Positions 53,589 through 62,200 of a stretch of DNA of 64,000 bases are shown here, in pieces (the stretch's first letter is position 1; the number at the start of each line of letters is the position of its first letter). The notes under the pieces are model-generated. The model was not told the origin of the DNA. It did not search any database and saw only the letters and a list, made by a program, of their open reading frames with translations. Origin of the DNA: Cellvibrio japonicus Ueda107 (lineage in GTDB: Bacteria > Pseudomonadota > Gammaproteobacteria > Pseudomonadales > Cellvibrionaceae); assembly GCF_000019225.1 (NCBI RefSeq), contig NC_010995.1:3294501-3358500 (forward strand), read 5' to 3'. The position numbers and the translations under genes were made by a program.

Positions 53589-55226
53589 TCAATAAGAAAT
53601 CGTAATCTGCTGTGGAGCAGTAGCCACTATGGTTCCGCTTCCGACCGGGTTTTCTTCATAGAAAATGGCCGAACAGGTAAATGACGATGGGAAACTCGCA
53701 GCCACGTAATTGCTAATCCATTGTTTATCAGATGTTATTTCTGCCTGCACATCCTGGATAGCCTGGTTTAGAGCGAACTGATCAAGCAGATTCTCTATTT
53801 GTACTAACTGGGCACTTCTCACTGGTGGATTAGGAACCTGGATAGGTGGAACAAAAAATTGTGGGGCATATCCTAGGGCAAGATGTTGAAAATACGCGGC
53901 ATTAATGAAATTCATAACAAGCTGGTAATTTGTCTGGGCCTGGTTATCCGTGTCCACCAGATTTTGGAATGCTTGATTCGTGTTATACAGATTTTGGTAA
54001 GACAACGAATAGAGCTGCCCACGTCGGTTGGCAATCATTTGCTGCATATTATGAGTTTGGTCGTACATCTGATGTAGTTCAGTAATAACAGGGCCAGGCG
54101 TATTGTATTGGGCGGTTACCTGGTAATCCGCCGCTTTATTGGCGGCTTGCGCAGCACCGGAATGACCAGCCCAATTTTTTACAGGCTTTTCTGCACCGTG
54201 TAGATGCTGAGAGTTAAAGGATCTGGAGCCGGGGGCCAGATTGGTAGCCTGGCCCTGGCCGCCCAGGTTGTCATTGAGCAGGTGTAACTGTACCCAGGGG
54301 TTACCACCGGTGAGATTTACCAGATTGGCCCATTGTGGAGGCCGGATACCGCCTACCCCCGAGCCATAAGCAGGGTTGTGAATACCGTTGCGTCCCCCCA
54401 GGAGGCCAGTATTGTTGGCGGACACACCACCATAGGCAGGGGCCTGCATGCCGGGCATCGCAGCATTGGTGGGTGCCTTGGCTGCATTAGGATTAAACGT
54501 ACCGGATCGAGTAGCGAGTTGGATAATTTTCGCCATCTGTATGGTAGAACTGGGCGTGCTTAAACCACGTGAAGACTTTTGCGCAACCGCCTGTTGCCCC
54601 ATGCTTTGGGCTCTCGCGCCCATGGTGTCTGCTTCCTGCTCCAGGTGTACATCATCATTGACCGGAATCCCGGCCTGAAGCTGGGTAGTGGGTTTCACGC
54701 GCCCCTGGGCTTGTTGTACAAGGTGCCAGGCCTCGTGAGGAAGGTGCTGCTCCTGGCCTGGCCCCAGATGGATATCGCTACCCTGGGCATAGGCATGAGC
54801 ATTCAATTGGGCTGGCTTGGCAGAATTGTAGTGGACTTTGACATGGTCAAAACTCATACCTGAGAGGGATTCAACACCGGCTTTCAACTGGCTGGGCAAG
54901 CCAGTGTTATTGGCCACCTGAATTTGCGCCAGGGATTGGCCCCGACCAGATTTCATTTTCCCTTGCCAAGGCTCGTCATCCTCTTCAACACGCTGAATAA
55001 TATTGGTCACATAACCGCTGGCTTTGCACTGAACCAGGGCAGATTCTTGCATTGAGGCATTATGAGCTTTTAATTGAGCCTCTTTGGCACTGGCGGCCAT
55101 CAGGCTTTGCTGGGTCAACTGCGCAATGGCGGAGGGGCGATTATCTGTAAAGGCAGGTTGCGGGTGGTGCGTATTTGATACCTGCCGCCGGGATGTGGAT
55201 TGCTGTGCCGTTGCGTAAGTGCTCAT
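53589..55226 (-). CDS. DUF4157 (eCIS-core) protein with possible nuclease-like C-terminus
   Basis: 545 residues. The N-terminal part has the DNRPSAIAQL segment seen in many DUF4157 proteins. Residues ~110-205 form the DUF4157 domain, with LPSQLKAGVESLSGMSFDHVKVHYNSAKPAQLNAHAYAQGSDIHLGPG, the zinc-protease-like HEAWH (164-168) and EADTMG. From ~305 a segment reads WVQLHLLNDNLGGQGQATNLAPG...NSQHLHGAEKPVKNW, similar in pattern to polymorphic-toxin nuclease regions. DUF4157 proteins are often found with extracellular contractile injection systems, but no such genes are in the window. ATG 55226 follows an AAGGA box. Toxin activity is not established. Confidence 0.78.
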   Translation of the reverse strand: MSTYATAQQSTSRRQVSNTHHPQPAFTDNRPSAIAQLTQQSLMAASAKEAQLKAHNASMQESALVQCKASGYVTNIIQRVEEDDEPWQGKMKSGRGQSLAQIQVANNTGLPSQLKAGVESLSGMSFDHVKVHYNSAKPAQLNAHAYAQGSDIHLGPGQEQHLPHEAWHLVQQAQGRVKPTTQLQAGIPVNDDVHLEQEADTMGARAQSMGQQAVAQKSSRGLSTPSSTIQMAKIIQLATRSGTFNPNAAKAPTNAAMPGMQAPAYGGVSANNTGLLGGRNGIHNPAYGSGVGGIRPPQWANLVNLTGGNPWVQLHLLNDNLGGQGQATNLAPGSRSFNSQHLHGAEKPVKNWAGHSGAAQAANKAADYQVTAQYNTPGPVITELHQMYDQTHNMQQMIANRRGQLYSLSYQNLYNTNQAFQNLVDTDNQAQTNYQLVMNFINAAYFQHLALGYAPQFFVPPIQVPNPPVRSAQLVQIENLLDQFALNQAIQDVQAEITSDKQWISNYVAASFPSSFTCSAIFYEENPVGSGTIVATAPQQITISY

Positions 55227-55321
55227 TGGTTATCCTTGGCTAGCGCTTGCAGAAAATCTTGTGTGAAATATAAACATCAAATGCAGCTGGCGCCAGTATA
55301 TTTTTTGCCCTGGCCACCATT

Positions 55322-55759
55322 GTGGTTTTGTTTCAGGATTCGGCACCCATATTCAAAACCGATAATTCTCTTCTCTACAAGCTGATTGACCTCCGCCCAA
55401 AATCAGTCCCGGCGATTGCTAGAGAATTTGCCCTGGTTGTCCTGATAAAAAATGAAAAATTTTGCAATAACGCGTCTGGTCAGGATGAACATATCGAGGC
55501 CAGTCGCAGCAATGGCTTTGTCACCCTCAAAGTGATTACCTATCTCAATTGTGCACATATACCGGATCAACCGGAGCTTCGGGTTTGGAGCAATACTGCA
55601 ACTCTGTCACTGTCAACAAGCTCACCATCCGGCATGGCTACTGCATGTCTCTGCGCGCATCGTATGGTATTCCAGATTTCAGACATACATGAAGGTGTTA
55701 AAACTATCTACTACGTCCAAAATGGAACAGTGCTTGGACATGTGGATACTCCCGAATAA
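55322..55759 (+). CDS. Uncertain short open frame
   Basis: A 145-codon frame from GTG 55322 to TAA 55759, MVLFQDSAPIFKTDNSLLYKLIDLRPKSVPAIAREFALVVLIK..., ending IYYVQNGTVLGHVDTPE. No family is recognised and no clear ribosome site precedes it. The upstream codons back to a TAA at 55271 encode a hydrophobic stretch (IFFALATIVVLF), so an intact gene would need a rarer start. It may be a remnant or not a gene. It lies divergent from the DUF4157 gene. Confidence 0.3.
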   Translation: MVLFQDSAPIFKTDNSLLYKLIDLRPKSVPAIAREFALVVLIKNEKFCNNASGQDEHIEASRSNGFVTLKVITYLNCAHIPDQPELRVWSNTATLSLSTSSPSGMATACLCAHRMVFQISDIHEGVKTIYYVQNGTVLGHVDTPE

Positions 55760-55789
55760 ATGACTACAAATAACCTTGCGCTTTACTCC

Positions 55790-55840
55790 ATAAAAAAGCG
55801 CATCTACCAGCGTAAACAACCACTGGAAAATGCGCAGGGG
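55790..55840 (-). terminator. Terminator-like hairpin repeat, copy 2
   Basis: Same design as the repeat at 43887-43940: an A6 tract, GCGCAT, inner stem CCAG / CTGG, ATGCGC, then a G-rich AGGGGGAGGGG. On the minus strand it ends in a T-run and lies 60-110 bp past the TonB receptor stop, so it should terminate that leftward operon. Confidence 0.75.
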
Positions 55841-55899
55841 GAGGGGAACATCATGCGGCCGATCCTGGCAGTGTGGGTCGGCCTTGTTAGTTAATCGCG

Positions 55900-57771
55900 C
55901 TAGAAAGCAATATCCAGGGAAACCCTGGCCAGACGCCCGGGTGCCGGGAAACCTATATCCGTGTGGTAATCGGCATCCGCCAGGTTTTCCAGGTTCAGGC
56001 CCAAACGGCTGTGGGGATTGAATTGCCAATAGGCGCTGGCATCCAGACGGTTGTAACTGTCGAGCGTCTGCTGCTGCCCTTGACCATCATGGAGACTGAC
56101 GGCGAAGCGTTCATCGACATGCAGGTAATTCAGGTTGAATTGCCAGTCGGCGTTGGGCTGGTAATGCAGCGAACTGCCCAGGGTCGATTGGGGGCGTCCG
56201 AGCAGGTTGTTATCCGAAGACAGCATATCGATATCGGTATAGCTGCCCTGCACGCGCCAGTTGAGTTGGGTATTGACCTGCCAGTTGACGCTGGCCTCCG
56301 CGCCCGCAGTATCCACTCGCTCGCGGTTTACATTGCGGAAGGTGTCGCTGTCGAAATCGATCAGGTTGCGGTATTCCTGCTCAAACCAGGTGAGGTTGGC
56401 GGAGACAGCGCCATAAGCCCAATCAACGCCCAGTTCGCGGGATGTGGAGGTTTCCGGTTTCAGGTCCGCATTTCCCACCAGCGGATGGCCCAGGGCAGAA
56501 AAACTGGGCAGCTTGTAACCTTCACCGGCATTGGCAAAAAAGCTCCACTGGTCATTCAGGCGGTAGCGCACGCCTGCCTGGCTGCTGGTATTGGATGCGG
56601 CTGAATCGGGGTCATCGTAGCGGCTGCTGGCCTGGATCAATAAGCCGGGCAGCACATAACCATTGAGGTTGATAAATGCACTGTCGGTGCGCCGTGACAG
56701 GGAGAAATCTGCCGGCATCAGGAATCCGAAATCCAAATAGCCTTGGCTCTCACCTTTTTCTTTTTTGCTTTCCAGCCCCAGGTTGGCCCAATAACGTTGC
56801 TGGTCGCCCAGGGTATTTACCCAACTGACAGTCGTGCGGGTAAATTGGTTATCGGCGCCATTGGGTGGAACCGCGTTATAGGGCAGGATGCCGGGCGAAT
56901 CATAATTTTCCTCGCGCTCGTACCAACCGGCACTGAGGCTGCTGCGCCAGAAATTATTGATGGCATAGCGCCAGGCAAGGGACGCCTGTTTATCCGTATA
57001 TTCACTGGTATCCAATGCATGACTTTGCGCCAGCGCCGGGCCGCCGCTCTGCTCCGGGTAACTGGTGCGTTCACCATCAAAGTAACGCAGTGCCAGGTCG
57101 AGTTGATGGGCCTCGTTGCGCCAATCGAGTCGCGCATTCCATTCGCTGTTGCTGGCGGTGCTGCCGCGCACGGGTTCACCGGCATCACGGCTCTGGGCGC
57201 TCAGGCTGTAGCCCAGACTCCCCGCCTGACCGGTGGCGGCTATGCCACCGCTTTCATAACCCTTTTCCCCCAGGCGGGCATTAATACGCGTCAGGCGCTT
57301 TGCCGGTGCACGGGTGATGATGTGGATAACACCGGCCAGGGCATCGGAGCCGTAAATGGCCGATTGGGCGCCGCGGATAATTTCGATGCGCTCAATGGTT
57401 TCGATATTAATGCCATTCAAATCGAAGGCCCCGCCACGGGTATTGGTGGGGTCATTCAATTGCACCCCGTTGAGCAATACCAGTGTGTGGTTGGCTTCGG
57501 CACCGCGCAGGTTAATAGAGCTGATACCGCCGGGGCCGCCCTGCTCTTCCACCCAGAGGCTGGGAATCTGGCGCAGGGCATTAACCAGGCTATTGCCTCC
57601 CAGTTGCTGTAACTGTTGCTGGTTGATGACCGTCACCGATGCCGCCAGCTGCTCGCTACTGACCGGGCTATAGCTGCCGGTGACCATTAACTCCTCTACT
57701 GCCGGTGCCGCCACCACTTGGGCCAGGGGCGCACCGATCAGCAGTACGGCGAGAGGTACAGGTAACTTCAT
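55900..57771 (-). CDS. TonB-dependent outer-membrane receptor (BtuB-like)
   Basis: 623 residues: a signal peptide (MKLPVPLAVLLIGAPLAQVVAA), a TonB-box-like segment (VEELMVTGSY), a plug domain (ASVTVINQQQLQQLGGNSLVNALRQIPSLWVEEQGGPGGISSINLRGAEANHTLVLLNGVQLNDPTN, IERIEIIRGAQSAIYGSDALAGVIHIIT) and a 22-strand barrel ending in the aromatic SLDIAF. It is closest in layout to BtuB-type receptors for cobalamin or other ligands, but there is no B12 riboswitch or B12 gene nearby. It is 83 bp downstream of the DUF1552 gene and probably shares its transcript, so the ligand may relate to that system. Confidence 0.9.
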   Translation of the reverse strand: MKLPVPLAVLLIGAPLAQVVAAPAVEELMVTGSYSPVSSEQLAASVTVINQQQLQQLGGNSLVNALRQIPSLWVEEQGGPGGISSINLRGAEANHTLVLLNGVQLNDPTNTRGGAFDLNGINIETIERIEIIRGAQSAIYGSDALAGVIHIITRAPAKRLTRINARLGEKGYESGGIAATGQAGSLGYSLSAQSRDAGEPVRGSTASNSEWNARLDWRNEAHQLDLALRYFDGERTSYPEQSGGPALAQSHALDTSEYTDKQASLAWRYAINNFWRSSLSAGWYEREENYDSPGILPYNAVPPNGADNQFTRTTVSWVNTLGDQQRYWANLGLESKKEKGESQGYLDFGFLMPADFSLSRRTDSAFINLNGYVLPGLLIQASSRYDDPDSAASNTSSQAGVRYRLNDQWSFFANAGEGYKLPSFSALGHPLVGNADLKPETSTSRELGVDWAYGAVSANLTWFEQEYRNLIDFDSDTFRNVNRERVDTAGAEASVNWQVNTQLNWRVQGSYTDIDMLSSDNNLLGRPQSTLGSSLHYQPNADWQFNLNYLHVDERFAVSLHDGQGQQQTLDSYNRLDASAYWQFNPHSRLGLNLENLADADYHTDIGFPAPGRLARVSLDIAF

Positions 57772-57854
57772 TTGCGTTTTCTGCCTTTCTATCAGTTATT
57801 TTTTTATGGTGATTACTTTTCAGGATTTCCGGTCGATGCTTATCCGTCCCGGCA

Positions 57855-59237
57855 TCAGGCAATGACTCCACCGCGCCAATGGCTTTCCGGCAGGTTGGTA
57901 ACGCCCATGAGTTTGGCGATATCGCCAAAGAGCTCATGGGTTCCCCAGACGCGATAACCATTGTTAATGCCATCACCACCGTAGATCACTCGACCCATTT
58001 GCAGGGAGCTACCTGCACCGCCTGCCAGGGTAACGGCACCGGCAGCACCACCGTGCTTGGAGCCATCACCCACCTCGGAGAACATCACCACCAGGGTGTC
58101 ATCGAGGATGCCCTTGGCTTGCAGTTGCTCCAGGGTGTAGGCCAGCAGCGAGTGATACCAGCGCACCTGGGCGGTGTGGGGTACATCACCGGGGCGGTGG
58201 GATGCGTTATGGCTGGCAAATTCGTTGTACCAGCGGGTGATATTGCCCACCGTGCCGCCCGCCGGATCGGCTTTAATTCCCTGGGCGATAGCATCTTGTG
58301 ACATCTGCCAGCATTCGTCGTAGGAGTAATTGACCAGGTTGCCGTTTTCATCGCCCTTGGACAGTTGCAGGGTCGCTACGCGGTGCAGACCACACGCAAA
58401 GGCGCCGACGATATTGTCGATCTGCGCACGGCATAGATGCGGGAACATCTGCCATTGGGTTGGCGACAGCTGGCCGGTGGAATAGGCATAGGGATCGGCC
58501 ATGGGGTTGGGGTTGAAACCGCACTCCCCCACCTGGACACCGGTTTGGTCGCGCAGGCGAACCAAGGCGCTGGTGTGCAGGTCGATCTTGTCCTGGCGCG
58601 ATTTTTCCAGGGCGGCATTAGCCAGGCTGTCGAAATCGCTCAGGATAGCGTCGTACATGCGACGCTTAAGATCCGAAACCTCGCCAGTACCGATTTTCAG
58701 TGCCAGCTTTTGTGCCACATCCGCCGGATCGTTATTGGGGATGGGGCGCTGGCTGGTGTTGACATTGCGCGGCTTGGAAATCATCGCATCGGCCTTGGGC
58801 CCCGTGCGCACGCCCAGGCTAAGCACACCTTCATCGCCCAGCCGCTCGGCAATCAGGTGATCGATACTGGCGCTGCCGTCACTGATCTGGTTATTACCGG
58901 TGAGGATGCCGCGCATATCGTTATAGTGAGCACCCGCGCCTGAGCCTATGTCCAGGTTGAGGTTTTTGAACACAATCATACGGTTGTGCCAATTCTTCAG
59001 TGGCCCCAGGCCAAAGCTGAGTTCATTGCCATTGGTGATGGTGCCGCTGTCCTGTACCGGGCCCCAGTTATAGGGCACAACCCCATTGGGGTAGTACAAA
59101 AACAACACCCGGCGCGCGCCTGCGGTTTGAGCCATCACACTCTGGCCCAGCATCTGCCCGGCAAAGGGCAGCAGCAGGCCAGCACGAGCCAGGTTCATCA
59201 GGAATTTGCGGCGTGAACGGTTATTCAAATGATTCAT
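57855..59237 (-). CDS. Tat-exported DUF1552 protein
   Basis: 460 residues with a twin-arginine signal (NNRSRRKFLMNLARAGLLLPFAGQ) and the DUF1552 pattern (RVLFLYYPNGVVPYNWGP, MIVFKNLNLDIGSGAGAHYNDMRGILTGN, SIDHLIAERLG, WYHSLLAYTLEQLQAKGILDDTLVVMFSEVGDGSKHGGAAGAVTLAGG). Such proteins typically occur beside DUF1592/DUF1588/DUF1585 cytochrome proteins in Planctomycetes and myxobacteria, with unknown function. Here it starts 28 bp after the large cytochrome gene with an AGGAG box. The partner architecture supports a shared exported function. Confidence 0.9.
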   Translation of the reverse strand: MNHLNNRSRRKFLMNLARAGLLLPFAGQMLGQSVMAQTAGARRVLFLYYPNGVVPYNWGPVQDSGTITNGNELSFGLGPLKNWHNRMIVFKNLNLDIGSGAGAHYNDMRGILTGNNQISDGSASIDHLIAERLGDEGVLSLGVRTGPKADAMISKPRNVNTSQRPIPNNDPADVAQKLALKIGTGEVSDLKRRMYDAILSDFDSLANAALEKSRQDKIDLHTSALVRLRDQTGVQVGECGFNPNPMADPYAYSTGQLSPTQWQMFPHLCRAQIDNIVGAFACGLHRVATLQLSKGDENGNLVNYSYDECWQMSQDAIAQGIKADPAGGTVGNITRWYNEFASHNASHRPGDVPHTAQVRWYHSLLAYTLEQLQAKGILDDTLVVMFSEVGDGSKHGGAAGAVTLAGGAGSSLQMGRVIYGGDGINNGYRVWGTHELFGDIAKLMGVTNLPESHWRGGVIA

Positions 59238-59265
59238 TGACGTTTCTCCTCAAGGGTTCAGCCAC

Positions 59266-62200
59266 TTAGCGGCGCAGCACAAAGCTGTCAGCCTGGGTCA
59301 GGTCAATCAGCATGTCGCGCAGGCCGCCGCCATTGCGCAAATCGCTGCTGTAGCTGCGGATAATCGGCTCATCCGACAGGGTTTCCTTGCGTCCCACGGT
59401 GTAGCGATAGAACTGGCGTGAGAAGCAGGCTTCACCCTGGCCACTGCCTGCGATCAGGCCGGCCAGCTCAGTAATGGAGTTGTAGGCAATCGCGGCACTG
59501 TTGGGATCCAGCGTCGTTTCAGGCGAGTAGAGGCTCTTGATAGCACCGGTGGCATTGATCGCGCGGGTTTCACCATTACCCAGTGTCTCTACGGCACGGA
59601 AGAGCGCATTGCTGCCGAAACTTTCGAAACCGAAACCAACACCGTCGATGTACTGGTGGCAGGCCGCACACGCCGGGTTGCTGGTATGGCGCGCCGTGGC
59701 ATCGCGGTTGCTGTCACCCGGCTCAAAGATCACGTTGAAATCAGCCGCTGCCGGCGGTGGGAACTCCTGGCACATCAGCACTTCGCGCACATACACGCCG
59801 CGCTTGATCGGCGCCGGGTTGATCGTGCTGGTGCGCGACGCCAGGAAGCTGCCGTGGCCGAGCAGACCGGCGCCGGCGCGAATATCGCTGGTGTTGTAGG
59901 GAGCCTGTACCCAGTTGCTGCCGGTCACACCGCTGATACCGTAGTGCTGTGCCAGCTCACCGTTAACCCAGGTGTAATTGGCCGTCAGCAAATCACCGTA
60001 GGGCTTGTTGGCCTTGATCGCCTCGATCACAAAGCGAACGGTTTCCTCTTTGAAAGCCTCCACCAGGGTCGTGCTGGAAATACCGGCAAAACCGTATTGG
60101 TTATTCACCAGCCAGCCGCCGGCAAAGCGACGCAGACCGCGCTCGGCACGCGCATCCGCCAGCAGGCGCTCAACCTGGGTAGCGATGTTGAAGTTACTGT
60201 TGGCGGCGGCATCAATCAGGGTATCGTCCGGTGCACTCACCCAGAAGGTGTACGCCAGCAGGGTCGCAATCTCATGGTTGGTCAGGCGGTAGAGACCGGT
60301 CGCCTGATCCAATACACCCAGTTCCGAGCGATACATGAAATGGGGCGAGAGCAATAGCGCCTGCACCAGGGTACGGCCACCGTCGGTGCTATCAAACAGC
60401 GATACATAGCGATTGACCTCGGCAGTCGCCAGCGGACGGCGGAATAGCTTTTTACCCACGCGCTCAACCACACAGGTGTTGTTGGAGCAGCCGCTCACCA
60501 AACCGGTAAAGCCCTTCTGGGTAATCGCGCGGTTGGCGATATCCGCAGCTACCATTTCATAACCGACGGTGCGATCGCTATCCACCTGCAGGAAGGAGGC
60601 GGTATCGAAGTTGCGGATACGGCCGTCAACCGGTACCGGCCCCATAACACTGGCAGGGAAGTCGATCGCAAAAATATCGCGCACCGAATTGAGGTATTCC
60701 TCGCGTGTCAACAGGCGCAGGTTGCGGCTATCCAGGCCCTGCTCACCCGCCGGACAATCGGTACACACCGGCGGCTCCCAGGCATTGGCCATGATCATGC
60801 TGGCAATGCCATAGGCACAATCCCCCGGTTGGGTACCGGTACATTGGCTGCTGTTGCCCATGGGCATGAAGTTGTCGATGTAATCCGCGAGCAACTCCAG
60901 GGTCCAGGCACTGCTGTCGTGCAGGCCATTCAAGGCATTGGAAACACCGCCGGTCCCCTTATCACCATGGCAACTGGCGCACTGGGCGGCATAGAGATCA
61001 CGTGCTACCCCATGGTCATCACCACCGCTGCCAAATACCGCTTGCAGGGACAGGTTATGACCCGGAATCACCAGCTGCACCTCGGACACCGAAGGATCGG
61101 TAAAGATGTACGGCAGCCCATCGCCGGTCCATCCCATAAAGTGGGTGCCATAGGGCGCCTCGTCGGCAGTCACGGTCACCACTGTGCCTTCGGCAAAATC
61201 GCGCTCGTTATTGGGGGTAGTGCCGGCGATGACTGACAAGCGCGAGAGCGGACCGCCATTACCACCATCATTCCAGGGCTGCCAGGCACCGTTCACATAG
61301 CTGGACGAGGCGCTGATATTGCGCAGGTCCGGAGTCTGGGCACCGGCGCCATTGTTAAAGATGACGTTAATGCTGCCATTATTCAGGTACTGCGGATCAA
61401 CCACATAAGACCACCAGCCATCACTACCGGTCAGTTGGATCCCCGGCCAGGCCTGCACGACCTGGTTGGTGCCATTCACCACAGTCCACAGGTAGATGTA
61501 CACATTGTTCCAGTTGTTGGGATTGTTGAAACGCAGGGCCAATCCGGGAGTACTGCTGGTCAGTGTCAGGGTTGCGGTGAGCCCCTGATAGCTGGCCTCT
61601 ACCACGGCCTCGCCATTGGCCAGGCGGGTCAACAAACCACTGCTGTTCACCGACGCCACATTGGCACCGCTCACCATGCGCCAGCTCACCTGGCCGTAGA
61701 GATTGGCTTCGGTACCATCGCTACGCACACCATAAGCCACCAATTGTTGGGTACTGGTGAGCTGGGTTGTCGCCGGAGCGATCTGAATGCTGGTAACAGG
61801 CGCTGCCGATGAGCTGGATGAACTGCTGGACGAGCCGGTTGCCGTCACGATCAATTGCACACTGGCGGTATAACCATCGGCCTGTGCAGTAATGGTGGTA
61901 GAGCCCGCACCAATACCTACCAGGCTTACCTGGGCACCACTGGCCTCCATTACCGAAATCACGCTGGGATCAGAGGATGACCAGGTAACATTTCCCGTTA
62001 CCGCCGCCGTAAATTGGTTGTCATAGAGCGACTGGACGCTCAGGGTGACATTGGTATAAATCGGCAGGCTGGTTTTGTTGCTGGTCAGCGATATGCCCAC
62101 TTGCTCGGCGTCCACCGCATCAATCCATTGCTGGAAGAGGGTCTCAGCCGCCGGGTTGGTATAGCGCGTACCCTTGGGCATGCGGTTGCTATCCGTGGTC

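Noticed and set aside
55321..55759. Frame at 55322 as an immunity gene for the DUF4157 protein
   Set aside because: Start and ribosome site are weak, it lies on the opposite strand, and no family is recognised. It is kept only as a low-confidence frame.
55900..57771. Cobalamin riboswitch before the TonB receptor
   Set aside because: Only 83 bp separate it from the DUF1552 stop and no B12-box-like sequence was seen, so B12 control is not supported.
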